Positions 32,868 to 42,529 of a stretch of 64,000 bases of DNA are shown here, one piece after another. The notes under the pieces are model-generated. The model saw only the letters and a list, made by a program, of their open reading frames with translations, was not told the origin of the DNA and did not search any database. The position numbers were made by a program, and so were the translations under genes. Location: NCBI RefSeq assembly GCF_001493375.1, contig NZ_LN929895.1, forward strand, positions 62,001 through 126,000, in the 5' to 3' direction. The stretch is from Streptomyces specialis. Its GTDB lineage: Bacteria; Actinomycetota; Actinomycetes; Streptomycetales; Streptomycetaceae. Positions within the stretch are counted from its first letter, which is position 1; every line of letters begins with the position of its first letter.

Positions 32868-33366
32868 GCGGGCGCCCGGCGCTGGAGGTGGCGGGGACGC
32901 CGCTGATCCGGCCCCCGATGGGAGGGCCGGACGGGCCGCCGGTGGCGAAAAATCTGCTGCCGGGCACCCTGACGGCGGCACGCGCCGGGACGAACCGGCG
33001 CCCGGGGCGGACATCCGGCCCGCGCCGCCCCGGGGGGCGCTCATCGGCTGCGAGAGCGGCGGCGACCCGCGGTTCACCGAGCCGTTCGGCCCGGCCGCGG
33101 CCATGCTTCACAACGGCGCCGAGCTGGTCACCACCGCGCCCTGGACGCTGCCGACGAACCTGGCGTTCCACCGGTACGGCGGTGTCGCCGCGACCGAACG
33201 TCCGCCGGCCGGGGCGGTCGTCGCCGTGGACGCCGCGCACGACGGCGAGGACCCGGTCGCCGCGCTGTGCGGCCGGCAGCGCGACCGCCTGGCGGACTGG
33301 CGGAACGGGCGCGGGGTCGCCCACTCGCCACCGCTCCGGGCGGCGGTGGCCACGGTCGGCGCGTAG
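32868..33366 (+). pseudogene. CHAT-domain (caspase-like) protein, degraded C-terminal fragment
   Basis: The fragment GALIGCESGGDPRFTEPFGPAA, AAMLHNGAELVTTAPWTLPT and DPVAALCGRQRDRLADWRNG, VAHSPPLRAAVATVG is the end of a CHAT protease domain, with its catalytic Cys context. The preceding part continues in another frame (EVAGTPLIRPPMGGPDGP, VAKNLLPGTLTAARAG), so a frameshift lies near 32980-33030. No His part or N-terminal repeats remain. CHAT proteins often belong to defence or signalling systems; this one is dead. Confidence 0.6.
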
Positions 33367-33413
33367 CCTCGGCGAGAGAGGTACGAAAAGGTACGAACGG
33401 GAGGAAATAGCCC

Positions 33414-33899
33414 ATGGGTACGCGTTCGGACACGCCGTCCCGCGCCGGGGAACTGCTGCGCGGCGCCGCCGCCGGGGCGGCGGGGGCCGCCGCGCTCAAC
33501 CTCGTGACCTACCTCGACATGGCGACCCGCGGCAGGCCCGCCAGCCGGACGCCCGAGGAGACGGTGGAGAGGCTGTCGTCGGTGACGCACGTCCCCGTGC
33601 CGGGCGAGGGCGCGACGCGGAGCAACCGCGTCTCCGCGCTGGGCGCGCTGACCGGGCTGATGGTCGGGGTGGGGGTCGGCGCGGCGCTCGGCGCGGTCCG
33701 CACCGGACCGGTGCGGACCGGCCTGGCCGCCGGGCTCGGCGCCATGGCCGGCAGCAACGGCCCGATGGCGGCGCTGGGCGTGACGGACCCCCGCGCGTGG
33801 AGCCGCGAGGACTGGCTCAGCGACGCCGTGCCGCACGCCGCCTACGGCGCGGTGACGGCGGGCGTGCTGCACGGGCTGCGGCGCGGCCAGTCGGCCTAG
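33414..33899 (+). CDS. Small membrane protein (glycine zipper-like helices)
   Basis: 161 aa from ATG 33414. Predicted helices at about 13-35 (LLRGAAAGAAGAAALNLVTY), 75-95 (ALGALTGLMVGVGVGAALGAV) and 100-115, then DWLSDAVPHAAYGAVTAGVLHGL. The Gly/Ala-rich helices and the C-terminal pattern recall YagU/DUF1440-type membrane proteins, but the match is loose. No known function. Confidence 0.72.
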   Translation: MGTRSDTPSRAGELLRGAAAGAAGAAALNLVTYLDMATRGRPASRTPEETVERLSSVTHVPVPGEGATRSNRVSALGALTGLMVGVGVGAALGAVRTGPVRTGLAAGLGAMAGSNGPMAALGVTDPRAWSREDWLSDAVPHAAYGAVTAGVLHGLRRGQSA

Positions 33900-34008
33900 C
33901 GCCGCTTTCGCCCCGGTCCGTCCGGACGCAGGGTGGGGACAGGGTGGGGACGAGGACGCGCGGCGCGGCCGGACCGGCGCGCGCCGCGACGATGCGACGG
34001 GAGCCCCC

Positions 34009-37000
34009 ATGGAACCGATCGAGCCCACCCGGCCGGTGCCGCCGGCCGACCTTCCGCCGCCCGTCGTCCGCCGCCCCCCGGAACGGGCGGTGGACACGGC
34101 GGCCCTGGAGCGGGCCCTGCGCGAACGGGTCGGCGGCGAGGTGCGGTTCGACGCCGGGACGCGGTCGGTGTACGCGACCGACGCGTCCAACTACCGGCAG
34201 GTGCCCATCGGTGTGGTGCTGCCCCGCACCCCGGAGGACGCCGAGGAGGCCGTGGCGGTGTGCCGCGCGCACGGCGCGCCGCTGCTGTCGCGCGGCGGCG
34301 GCACCAGCCTGGCCGGGCAGGCGTGCAACGCGGCCGTGGTGCTGGACTGGAGCAAGTACTGCGACCGGCTGCTCTCCGTCGATCCCGAACGGCGGCTGTG
34401 CGTCGTGGAGCCGGGCATCGTGCTGGACGACCTCAACCGCCGGCTCGCCCCGCACGGCCTGCACTTCGGGCCCCGGCCCGCCACCCACGCCAACTGCACG
34501 CTGGGCGGCATGATCGGCAACAACTCCTGTGGTTCCACGGCCCAGATGTACGGCAAGGTCGTGGACAACGTCCGGCGTCTGGAGGTGCTGACCTACGACG
34601 GACTGCGGATGTGGGTCGGCGAGACCACCGACGAGGAGCTGGCCAGGCTGACGTCGGGCGAGGGCCGCCGGGCCGCGATCTACCGCCATCTGGTGGAGAT
34701 CCGGGCCCGCTACGGCGATCTGGTGCGCGAACGCTACCCGCGCATCCCGCGCCGCGTCTCCGGTTACAACCTCGACTCGCTGCTGCCCGAACACGGCTTC
34801 GACGTCGCCGGACTGCTCGTCGGCTCCGAGTCCACGCTGGTCACCGTGCTCCGCGCGGAGCTGGAACTGGCGCCCGCGCCCCGGCACATCGCGCTGGTGG
34901 TGCTCGGCTACCGGGACATCGCCACCGCCGCCGACCACGTCCCGGCCGTGCTGCGGCACGAGCCGTACGCGCTGGAGGGGATCGACGAACGGCTGGTGGA
35001 CGCGCAGCGCCGCAAGCACCTCAACCCGGAAGCCGTCCGGGAACTCCCGGACGGCGGCGCCTGGTTGATGGTGCAGTTCGCCGGTGACTCGCGCGAGGAG
35101 GTCGCCGCCAGGGCACGGGCGCTCATCGACGCCAAGCCCGAGGACGTGGGCCACTCCTGGTACGACGACCCGCGCCGCCAGGAGGAGATGTGGCTGGTCC
35201 GCGAGTCGGCGCTGGCGTCCACCGCGCACGTGCCCGGTGAGCCCGATACCTGGGAGGGCTGGGAGGACGTCGCGATCGACCCGGCCCGGCTGGGCGGCTA
35301 TCTGCGCGATCTCCAGGCGCTGTACCGGGAGTTCGACTACGACCACCCGTCCGTCTACGGCCACTTCGGGCAGGGCTGCGTGCACACCCGCATCCCGTTC
35401 GACCTGGAGTCCGCCGACGGTGTCGCCGACATGCGGGAGTTCGTGGAACGGGCGGCCGATCTCGCGGTCTCCTACGGCGGTTCGCTGTCGGGCGAGCACG
35501 GCGACGGGCAGTCGCGCGCCGAGTTGCTGGACAAGATGTACGGGCCGGAGCTGATCGAGGCGTTCGGCCGGCTCAAGGCCGTCTTCGACCCGGCCGACCG
35601 GATGAACCCGGGCAAGCTCGTCGCGCCCTTCCGGCTGGACGACAAGCTGCGGCTCGGCGGGGACTACGACCCGTGGGAGCCGGCGACGGTGTTCGCGTTC
35701 CCGCACGACGACGGCTCGTATCGCCGGGCGGCGGCCCGCTGCATCGGCGTCGGCAAGTGCCGTTCCCTCCAGGGCGGGGTGATGTGCCCCAGCTTCCGCG
35801 CCACCCGCGAGGAGGAGCACTCCACGCGCGGCCGGGCCCATCTGCTGTTCGAGATGGTGCGCGACGGCTCCCCCGTGGACGACGGCTGGCGCTCGACGGA
35901 GGTCCTGGACGCCCTCGATCTGTGCCTGGCCTGCAAGGGCTGCAAGACGGACTGCCCGGTCAATGTCGACATGGCCACGTACAAGGCCGAGTTCCTCCAC
36001 CACTACTACGCGGGACGGCCGCGCCCGCGCGCCCACTACGCGATGGGCTGGCTGCCGGTCGTGGCGCGGCTGGCCGCGCGGGCGCCGCGCGCCGTCAACG
36101 CCCTCGCGGCGGTCCCGTCACTGGCCCGCGCCGGGAAGGCCCTCGCGGGGGTGGCGCCGCAACGGGAGCTGCCGGTCTTCGCGGAGCAGCGGTTCACCTC
36201 GTGGTGGCGGGCGCGCGGCCCGCGCGGCGGCGCACAAGACGCACACGGTGAACGCGGCACTGTCGTGCTGTGGCCCGACACGTTCACCGACCACTTCCAC
36301 CCTGCGGTCGGCCGGGCGGCCGTGGAGGTGCTGGAGGCGGCCGGGTTCCGGGTCACGGTGCCGCGCGAGGCGGTGTGCTGCGGGCTGACCTGGATCTCCA
36401 CCGGCCAACTGAACGTCGCCCGGCGGGTGTTGCGCCGGACACTGGACGTGCTGCGGGAGGATCTGCGGCGCGGCACGCCGGTCGTCGGCCTGGAGCCGAG
36501 CTGTACGGCGGTGTTCCGCTCCGACGCCGCCGAACTGTGGCCGGACGACCCCGACGTGCGCAGGCTGCGCGACCAGACCCGCACCCTGGCCGAGCTGTTG
36601 GCCGAACGCGCCCCCGACTGGCAGCCCCCGGCCGTGGACGCGCGGGCCGTCGTGCAGCGCCACTGCCACCAGTACGCCGTGATGGGCTTCGACGCCGACC
36701 GCGCGCTGCTGGAACGGGCCGGGGTCACGGCCGAGGTGCTGGACGCCGGTTGCTGCGGCCTGGCGGGCAACTTCGGCTTCGAGACCGGCCATTACGAGGT
36801 GTCCATGGCCTGCGCCGAGGCCGGGCTGCTGCCCGCCGTCCGGGCCGCCGACCCCGGAACGCTGGTCCTGGCGGACGGGTTCAGTTGCCGCACCCAGGTG
36901 GAGCAGGCCCACACCGGCCGCACCCCGCTGCACCTGGCCGAGGTGCTCGCCGCCGGGCTGCGCGGCCGGGACGTCCGCGAGGCGCCCGAGCGCCCCCGCG

Positions 37001-37092
37001 CCGTACCGGCCGGGCACCGCGCGCTGCTGGCACCGGCGCTGGCGGCGGGCGCGGCGGCGCTGGCGTTCGAAGCGGTCAGGAGGCGGCGCTGA
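34009..37092 (+). CDS. FAD-linked oxidase fused to Fe-S/CCG oxidoreductase (D-lactate or glycolate dehydrogenase type)
   Basis: 1027 aa from ATG 34009. Order: FAD_binding_4 (about 60-250: PLLSRGGGTSLAGQACNAAV, GGMIGNNSCGSTAQMYGKVV), FAD-oxidase C-terminal domain (about 290-545: HGDGQSRAELLDKMYG, DRMNPGKLV), two 4Fe-4S motifs (CIGVGKCRSLQGGVMCP and CLACKGCKTDCPVNVDMA), then two CCG domains (VCCGLTWISTGQLN and CCGLAGNFGFETGHYE) and a hydrophobic C-terminal helix that may tether it to the membrane. This Dld-II-like layout oxidises 2-hydroxyacids and passes electrons to quinone or other carriers. Substrate is not fixed by sequence. The gene overlaps the kinase gene. Confidence 0.92.
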   Translation: MEPIEPTRPVPPADLPPPVVRRPPERAVDTAALERALRERVGGEVRFDAGTRSVYATDASNYRQVPIGVVLPRTPEDAEEAVAVCRAHGAPLLSRGGGTSLAGQACNAAVVLDWSKYCDRLLSVDPERRLCVVEPGIVLDDLNRRLAPHGLHFGPRPATHANCTLGGMIGNNSCGSTAQMYGKVVDNVRRLEVLTYDGLRMWVGETTDEELARLTSGEGRRAAIYRHLVEIRARYGDLVRERYPRIPRRVSGYNLDSLLPEHGFDVAGLLVGSESTLVTVLRAELELAPAPRHIALVVLGYRDIATAADHVPAVLRHEPYALEGIDERLVDAQRRKHLNPEAVRELPDGGAWLMVQFAGDSREEVAARARALIDAKPEDVGHSWYDDPRRQEEMWLVRESALASTAHVPGEPDTWEGWEDVAIDPARLGGYLRDLQALYREFDYDHPSVYGHFGQGCVHTRIPFDLESADGVADMREFVERAADLAVSYGGSLSGEHGDGQSRAELLDKMYGPELIEAFGRLKAVFDPADRMNPGKLVAPFRLDDKLRLGGDYDPWEPATVFAFPHDDGSYRRAAARCIGVGKCRSLQGGVMCPSFRATREEEHSTRGRAHLLFEMVRDGSPVDDGWRSTEVLDALDLCLACKGCKTDCPVNVDMATYKAEFLHHYYAGRPRPRAHYAMGWLPVVARLAARAPRAVNALAAVPSLARAGKALAGVAPQRELPVFAEQRFTSWWRARGPRGGAQDAHGERGTVVLWPDTFTDHFHPAVGRAAVEVLEAAGFRVTVPREAVCCGLTWISTGQLNVARRVLRRTLDVLREDLRRGTPVVGLEPSCTAVFRSDAAELWPDDPDVRRLRDQTRTLAELLAERAPDWQPPAVDARAVVQRHCHQYAVMGFDADRALLERAGVTAEVLDAGCCGLAGNFGFETGHYEVSMACAEAGLLPAVRAADPGTLVLADGFSCRTQVEQAHTGRTPLHLAEVLAAGLRGRDVREAPERPRAVPAGHRALLAPALAAGAAALAFEAVRRRR

Positions 37093-38240
37093 CCCCCGGC
37101 GCGGCGGCGAGCAGCCGGGTCCTCGTCCTGGACGCGGGCTCCGCCAGCCTCCACATCACGCTGTCAGGACCCGACGGCACCGTGCTCGCCCGCCACGACA
37201 CCGAGGCGCCGCCGGGCCCCGGAACCGCCGGTGAGCTGCGCGAACTCCTCGCCCGCGCGCCGAGCCCCGACGCCGTCGGCCACCGCCTCGTGCACAGCGG
37301 CCCCCACCTGCGCGGTCCCGTGCTCGTCGACGACCGGGTGCGGGCCCTGCTGGACGAGGCGGCGCCGCTCGCGCCGCTGCACCTGCCGCCCGCGCTGGCC
37401 GCCCTGGACGCGGCGCGCGAACTGCTCCCCGGCGTGCCGCACGTGGCGTGCTTCGACACCGCCTTCCACGCCGCGATGCCGGAACCGGCCCGCACGTACG
37501 CCGTTCCCGAACGGTGGCGCACGGCCTACGGGGTGCGCCGCTACGGCTTCCACGGCCTGTCCTACGCGTGGGCGCTGGACCGCGCGGCGGCGCTGCTGGG
37601 CCGCCCGCCCGGCTCGGCGCACGCCGTGCTGCTGCACCTCGGCGGCGGCTGTTCGGCGGTCGCGGTGCGCGACGGGCACGGCGTGGACACCACCATGGGC
37701 CTGACCCCGCTGGAAGGGCTGGTGATGAGCCGCCGCAGCGGCAGCGTCGATCCGGGCGCGCTGCTGTGGCTCCAGACGCGGCACGGCCTGGACGCGCGGG
37801 AGATCGAGGAGGAACTGAGCCGGCGGTCGGGGCTGCTCGGCCTGTCCGGCACCTCGGGCGACACCCGCGATCTGGTGGCGGCGCGGGCGGCGGGCGACGA
37901 GCGGGCCGCGCTGGCGCTCGCCTGTTTCACGCACGCCTGCCGCCGGGCCGTGGCGGCGATGGCGGCGTCCCTGGACCGGCTGGACGCCCTGGTGTTCACC
38001 GGGGAGATCGGCCAGGACCAGCCGGAGGTCCGGGAGGAGGTCTGCGCCGGGCTGGCCGTGCTGGGGGTGCGCGGCGGCCTGACCGTTCCCCGCGCGGGCG
38101 ACGAGGACGCGTTCCGCGTCTCCCCGCCCGGCGCGGAGGTGCCGGTCGTCGTCGTGCCCACCGGCGAGATCCGGCAGGTCGCCGCCGAGACCCGGGCCGT
38201 GCTCGCCCGGCAGCCGGCGGGCCGGGGGCGGGAGGAGTGA
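37089..38240 (+). CDS. Acetate kinase-family protein with apparent CTG start
   Basis: 383 aa. ASKHA kinase motifs: VLVLDAGSASLHI, VGHRLVHSGPH, YGFHGLSYAW, LLHLGGGCSAVAV, DTTMGLTPLEGLVMSRRSG, GLSGTSGDTRDL and VFTGEIGQDQPEVREEV. Several differ from classic AckA (N-x-G-S-S-S-x-K, FHGTSH, LGNG), so acetate as substrate is uncertain. AGGAGG (37078-37083) lies 5 nt before CTG 37089, inside the end of the FAD gene; no ATG or GTG exists between there and the first motif. Together with the FAD gene this may link 2-hydroxyacid oxidation to acyl-phosphate formation. Confidence 0.85.
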   Translation: MTPGAAASSRVLVLDAGSASLHITLSGPDGTVLARHDTEAPPGPGTAGELRELLARAPSPDAVGHRLVHSGPHLRGPVLVDDRVRALLDEAAPLAPLHLPPALAALDAARELLPGVPHVACFDTAFHAAMPEPARTYAVPERWRTAYGVRRYGFHGLSYAWALDRAAALLGRPPGSAHAVLLHLGGGCSAVAVRDGHGVDTTMGLTPLEGLVMSRRSGSVDPGALLWLQTRHGLDAREIEEELSRRSGLLGLSGTSGDTRDLVAARAAGDERAALALACFTHACRRAVAAMAASLDRLDALVFTGEIGQDQPEVREEVCAGLAVLGVRGGLTVPRAGDEDAFRVSPPGAEVPVVVVPTGEIRQVAAETRAVLARQPAGRGREE

Positions 38241-38301
38241 CCGTCCCGGACCGGTCGCGGGGGCCGCCGGTCCGGGACGGGGTACCGGGCGCGGGCGGGA
38301 C

Positions 38302-39828
38302 TCAGGCGCCGACGCTCTGGGCGAAGCTGAAGGCGTTGTACGGGTCGTACCGGCGCTTCACCGCGACCAGGCGGCTGTAGTTCTCCGCGTAGTACGAGGC
38401 GCGCCAGTCGGGCAGCGCCGGGTCGATGAAATTCTGGTAGGTCTCGCCGTTGGAGTACGGGTCGCCCGTCGCGAAGCCCCGGTCCACCCACGCGTGGGCG
38501 ACGGCGCGCGCCTCGTCGGTGACGGTGCCCTGGCGGATCGTGGACAGGAAGTTCAGCGTGAACAGGCTGTCGCGGTGCACGTAGGCGGTGGCGGTACGGC
38601 TCAGGTCGCCGGCCGCGCCGCCGGTCGGCAGCACCTGGAGCTGGTGGGTCTGGCCGGCCAGACGGTCGGCGTCGAAGACGGCCACGATCCGCTCCCACGC
38701 GGACCGCGCGGGCGCCCCGCCGAAGAAGCGGCTGCGCTCCAGGCCGAACAGCGGGCGCGGGAGCTGGCCCTCGGGGGTGGCGCCGACCCGGTGGCACTGG
38801 GACACCGTGCGGGTGGCGCAGCCGTAGACGCCCATCATGAGGTTCACGTACGGCAGGACGTTCGCCGACCGGGACGCGGCGGGGCCGGTCAGCGACAGCA
38901 GGCGGGCGACCTCGGACTCCAGTTCGGCGCTGGTGCCGGTGGAGACGAGCTGGACGACGGGCACCGGCACGCCGCCGGGCGCCGCGTCGGGCAGGGTGAT
39001 GATGCCGCCGCCGCCGATGGTGCGCGGGGCGTCGGTCAGCCACTGGGCGTAGCCGTGGAGCATGTCGACCGCGCGGTCCCAGGTGAAGGAGAGGTTCGCC
39101 GTGGCGACCGTGGTGAGCGGGTCGGGGGTGACGGTGTACGAGGTGACGATGCCGAAGTTGCCGCCACCGCCGCCGCGCAGCGCCCAGAACAGGTCGCTGT
39201 GCTCCTGCGCCGAGGCCGTGACGGTCCGGCCGCTGGCCAGGACGACCTGGGCCGAGGTGACGTTGTCGCAGGCGATGCCGAAGGAGGGGGTGAGGAAGCC
39301 GATGCCGCCGCCCTGGATGAAGCCGCCGGCCGCGACCGTGGGGCAGGCGCCGCCGACGACCGCGAGGCCGCTCGGGGCGAGGGCGTTGAGGATGTCGACG
39401 TTCTGCGTGCCGGTGCCGACCTTCACGGTGCCGTCGCCGAGCGTGATGCCGTTGAGCCGGGAGACGTCGATGACCAGGCCCCGGCTGGTGGAGTAACCGC
39501 CGCCGCTGTGGCCGCCGCTGCGGGCGGCGAACGGCAGGCAGTTGTCCTGGGCGAACCGGAGGGACGCCGCGACGTCGCCCGTGGTCTCGCAGTAGACGAC
39601 GCCGCTGGGGTCGACCTTGTCGTACTCGACGGTGTCGAGCTGCTTCGCCGTGGCGTACGACGCGTCGGAGGGGAGGATCAGGTCTCCCGTCAGGCGCCGG
39701 CGGAGCTGGTCCCACGGCGGGGAGGAGGTGGCGGAGCGGGTGCCCCCGGCGAGCACCGGGCCGGCCTGGAGGACCGAGTACGCCGTGGCGGCGGACCCGG
39801 CGCCCAGTATCGTTCTTCGACTGATCAT
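38302..39828 (-). CDS. Tat-exported BBE-type FAD oxidoreductase
   Basis: 508 aa from ATG 39828, which begins MISRRTILGAG, a twin-arginine signal; a longer start at 39858 would place it inside. FAD-binding domain: PFAARSGGHSGGGYS with His107 and VVGGACPTVAAGGFIQGGG with Cys162, the pair used for bicovalent FAD attachment. C-terminal BBE domain: SWRASYYAENY-like DWRASYYAENYSRLVAVKR and YDPYNAFSFAQSV. Family members oxidise carbohydrates, alkaloids or polyketides. Substrate unknown. Convergent with the kinase gene. Confidence 0.92.
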   Translation of the reverse strand: MISRRTILGAGSAATAYSVLQAGPVLAGGTRSATSSPPWDQLRRRLTGDLILPSDASYATAKQLDTVEYDKVDPSGVVYCETTGDVAASLRFAQDNCLPFAARSGGHSGGGYSTSRGLVIDVSRLNGITLGDGTVKVGTGTQNVDILNALAPSGLAVVGGACPTVAAGGFIQGGGIGFLTPSFGIACDNVTSAQVVLASGRTVTASAQEHSDLFWALRGGGGGNFGIVTSYTVTPDPLTTVATANLSFTWDRAVDMLHGYAQWLTDAPRTIGGGGIITLPDAAPGGVPVPVVQLVSTGTSAELESEVARLLSLTGPAASRSANVLPYVNLMMGVYGCATRTVSQCHRVGATPEGQLPRPLFGLERSRFFGGAPARSAWERIVAVFDADRLAGQTHQLQVLPTGGAAGDLSRTATAYVHRDSLFTLNFLSTIRQGTVTDEARAVAHAWVDRGFATGDPYSNGETYQNFIDPALPDWRASYYAENYSRLVAVKRRYDPYNAFSFAQSVGA

Positions 39829-40107
39829 GCGAGCACGATGCCGCAGCGCCCGCGTCAATTCTTTAGCAGTGAGTCGCCAGTCTCTTTGCTGTGTGTCCTC
39901 CCCCTCTTCACCGGGTGAACACGGTGTCCGGCCCGGCCGTGACCCGGTGCGCGGCCTCCCAGGTCAGCACCGGGGAGAAGGCCGGGAGAGGGGAGCGAAT
40001 AACCTAGCGTACGGATAGCGTTTACCATATGGACACTCACGCGTATCCTGACGCGCCGCTCACCTGTCTACGGTGCGTTTGTCCTGTTCACAGCCCCTGG
40101 AACCCCG

Positions 40108-41076
40108 GTGCCCAAGCTCTCTGTCATCGTCGCCTGCCACAACGTGCAGGACTTCGTCCCCACCACGCTGCGCAGTCTGGCCCGCAATGCCGGGCCGGAG
40201 ACCGAGTTCATCCTCGTCGATGACCGCTCCACCGACGCCACAGGCGAGATCCTCGGCCGGGCCGAGGGGGAGCTGCCGGGAGCCAGGGTCATCAGACACG
40301 ACCAGAACCTGGGCATCTCCCGGGCGCGGAACACAGGCATCGACGCGGCAAAGGGCGCGTACCTCACCTTCCTCGACGGCGACGACTGGTACGCGCCGGG
40401 CTATCTCGACGAGCTGGTCGCCGCGATCGACGGGCTGGGCTGCGACTTCGTGCGCACCGACCACGTGCAGTCCAACGGCAAGCGCCGCACCATCGCCCGC
40501 GCGCCCGCCCCCCGCCGGGGCGAGGTCATCGCCCCGCGCGACGCCATCGCGCCCGCCGACCGCAAGACGATGGTCGACTACCCCTTCGTCTGGGCCGGGA
40601 TCTACCGCCGGGAGCTGTTCGAGGGCGGCCTGCGCTTCGAGCCCGGTCTGCGCACCGCCGAGGACCGGGTGTTCACCTGGCAGCTCCACCTGCGGGCCGA
40701 GACGTTCGCCGCCGTGGGGCTGCTCGGCGTGTTCTACCGGCGCGGCGTGACCACCTCGCTCACGCAGATACGCGACGACCGCCAGCTCGACTTCGTTCCC
40801 GCCCACGACCTGATCCTGCGGGAGGTCGTGGCCGACGCCGAGGCGGACCGTTTCCTCCCCAAGATCATCAGGACCTACTGCGCGATGATCGCCTTCCACG
40901 CCGCCAACGCCGACCGCTACGAGCCCGAGGCCGCGCGGCGGCTGAAGCAGGAGTCGGCGGCGGCGATGCGCCGCTTCCCCCCGCAGCTCCTGGAACGGAC
41001 GCTGGTGGCCATGGGGGAGGACCGCGAGCGCGTGCTCAGGCGGCTTCTCGGCCGGGCACGGAAGGTGGCGGCCTGA
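40108..41076 (+). CDS. Family 2 glycosyltransferase
   Basis: 322 aa from GTG 40108. GT-A fold: KLSVIVACHNVQDFVPTTLRSL, FILVDDRSTDATGEIL, NLGISRARNTGIDAAKGAYLTFLDGDDWY (with the DxD-like DGDD), later RTAEDRVFTWQLHL (catalytic ED). It adds a sugar from an NDP-sugar to a surface glycan or lipid. The next gene starts 3 bp after its stop, so both form an operon. Confidence 0.92.
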   Translation: MPKLSVIVACHNVQDFVPTTLRSLARNAGPETEFILVDDRSTDATGEILGRAEGELPGARVIRHDQNLGISRARNTGIDAAKGAYLTFLDGDDWYAPGYLDELVAAIDGLGCDFVRTDHVQSNGKRRTIARAPAPRRGEVIAPRDAIAPADRKTMVDYPFVWAGIYRRELFEGGLRFEPGLRTAEDRVFTWQLHLRAETFAAVGLLGVFYRRGVTTSLTQIRDDRQLDFVPAHDLILREVVADAEADRFLPKIIRTYCAMIAFHAANADRYEPEAARRLKQESAAAMRRFPPQLLERTLVAMGEDRERVLRRLLGRARKVAA

Positions 41077-41079
41077 GCC

Positions 41080-42465
41080 ATGGCTGATCACGCCCGCACC
41101 ATCCAGATCTTCGAGGTCTCCACGCTGTACGGCGCCGCCACGCTCGCCGCCGCGCTGGACGCCGGCCAGTTCGGGCCGCGCGGCGACTCCCGCCGCGTGC
41201 TGCTCGTCAGCAACAACGCGACCATCCCCGAGACGGCCGCCGACCTGCGTGACATGGCGGGCTGGCGCGGGATCGCCGCCCGCTTCGACACCGTCCTCGA
41301 CTGGAACGACACCATCCGCCCGCACCACCCGAGCGACTGGGGTCCCTCCGACCGCGACGCGCCGGTCTGGGAGCGGATGCTGCGCCGCTTCTGGGACCTC
41401 GGCGACGGCCGCGTCGAGCTGATTGTGGAGTCCGTCCACGCCAAGCCGGCCGCCGCGCTGGCCGTGATCTTCGCCGACGCCGACGTGCACGTGTACGCGG
41501 ACGGGCTGATGAGCTACGGCCCGACGCGCGACCGCCTGCCGGGCGACACCGCGATCCGCGTGCAGCGGCTGCTCCACCTCGATCTGGTGCCCGGGCTGCG
41601 CCCGCTGCTGCTCGCCGAGCACGGCGTGCCGTCCGAGGTCGTGCCGGACGACGCGTTCCGCGCGGTCCTGGACGAGATCAGCGCCGAGAGCGGGCCCACC
41701 GGCGAGGAGGCGCCCGCGCGGGTCGCCGTGATCCTCGGCCAGTATCTGGCGGCGCTGGAGATCCTCACCCCGCGCGAGGAGGAGGCGCTGCACGAGCGGA
41801 TGCTGCGCGGCGCCGCCGCCGCGGGCTTCCGCGCGGTGGTCTTCAAGCCGCACCCGACCGCCCCCGCGCACTACTCGAAGGTGCTGGAGAAGGCGGCGGC
41901 GGACGCCGGGGTGCGGCTGACCGTGCTGGACACGCCGATGCTGGCCGAGACGGTCTTCGAGCGGTACCGGCCGGGGCTGGTGGTGGGCTGCTTCTCGACG
42001 GCGATGTTCACCGCCTCCGCGTACTACAAGGTGCCGATCGCCCGCGTCGGCACCGGGCTGCTGCTGGAACGGATCGCGCCCTACCAGAACAGCAACCGCG
42101 TCCCGCTGACCATCGTGGACGCCCTGGTCCCCGACCTGGAGCGGAAGGCGGCCGGGGAGGTCGTCACCGACCGGGCCGACGCGGCCGAGCGCGTCGGGCC
42201 GCTGGTGCGGACCGTCGGGTACTGCATGCAGGGCAAGCTCAACCCGGGGCTGCGCCCCGAGGCCGAGGCGTGGCTGGACGCCCACCTGAACGAGGAGACC
42301 TGGCGGTACTTCAAGCGCGCCCGGCTCACCGCCCTGGCGCTGCCCGGCGGCTTCGGGTCCGCCCTCACCCGCCAGCTCCCCGGCTCGGGCGCGGCACTGC
42401 GCATCGCGCGCCGGGTACGGAAGGCGACCCTGCGGGAGAACAAGAACGGCAAGGCCAAGCGCTAG
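41080..42465 (+). CDS. Polysialyltransferase-like (alpha-2,8-POLYST family) glycosyltransferase
   Basis: 461 aa from ATG 41080. N-terminal FEVSTLYGAATLAAALDAG, middle VFKPHPTAPAHYSKVLEKA with the conserved HP motif, and VVGCFSTAMFTASAYYKV in place of the S-rich CMP-binding motif. These match the POLYST family, in which bacterial capsule polysialyltransferases are the model. In actinobacteria such genes are often linked with GT2 enzymes and probably build cell-wall polymers, not polysialic acid. Ends with a strong terminator. Confidence 0.85.
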   Translation: MADHARTIQIFEVSTLYGAATLAAALDAGQFGPRGDSRRVLLVSNNATIPETAADLRDMAGWRGIAARFDTVLDWNDTIRPHHPSDWGPSDRDAPVWERMLRRFWDLGDGRVELIVESVHAKPAAALAVIFADADVHVYADGLMSYGPTRDRLPGDTAIRVQRLLHLDLVPGLRPLLLAEHGVPSEVVPDDAFRAVLDEISAESGPTGEEAPARVAVILGQYLAALEILTPREEEALHERMLRGAAAAGFRAVVFKPHPTAPAHYSKVLEKAAADAGVRLTVLDTPMLAETVFERYRPGLVVGCFSTAMFTASAYYKVPIARVGTGLLLERIAPYQNSNRVPLTIVDALVPDLERKAAGEVVTDRADAAERVGPLVRTVGYCMQGKLNPGLRPEAEAWLDAHLNEETWRYFKRARLTALALPGGFGSALTRQLPGSGAALRIARRVRKATLRENKNGKAKR

Positions 42466-42470
42466 CGACG

Positions 42471-42510
42471 CGCGAGGGGCGGCGGGCCATCCGGCCCGCC
42501 GCCCCTCGCG
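42471..42510. terminator. Bidirectional terminator, 18-bp perfect stem
   Basis: CGCGAGGGGCGGCGGGCC (42471-42488), loop ATCC, and its exact complement (42493-42510). It sits between the convergent glycosyltransferase and acyltransferase genes and can serve both. Confidence 0.85.
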
Positions 42511-42529
42511 TGGTGTCCCGCCCCGGGTG

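Noticed and set aside
36270..37088. Upstream extension of the kinase frame inside the FAD/Fe-S gene
   Set aside because: Composition is that of an off-frame shadow, while a Shine-Dalgarno and CTG sit just before the first kinase motif.
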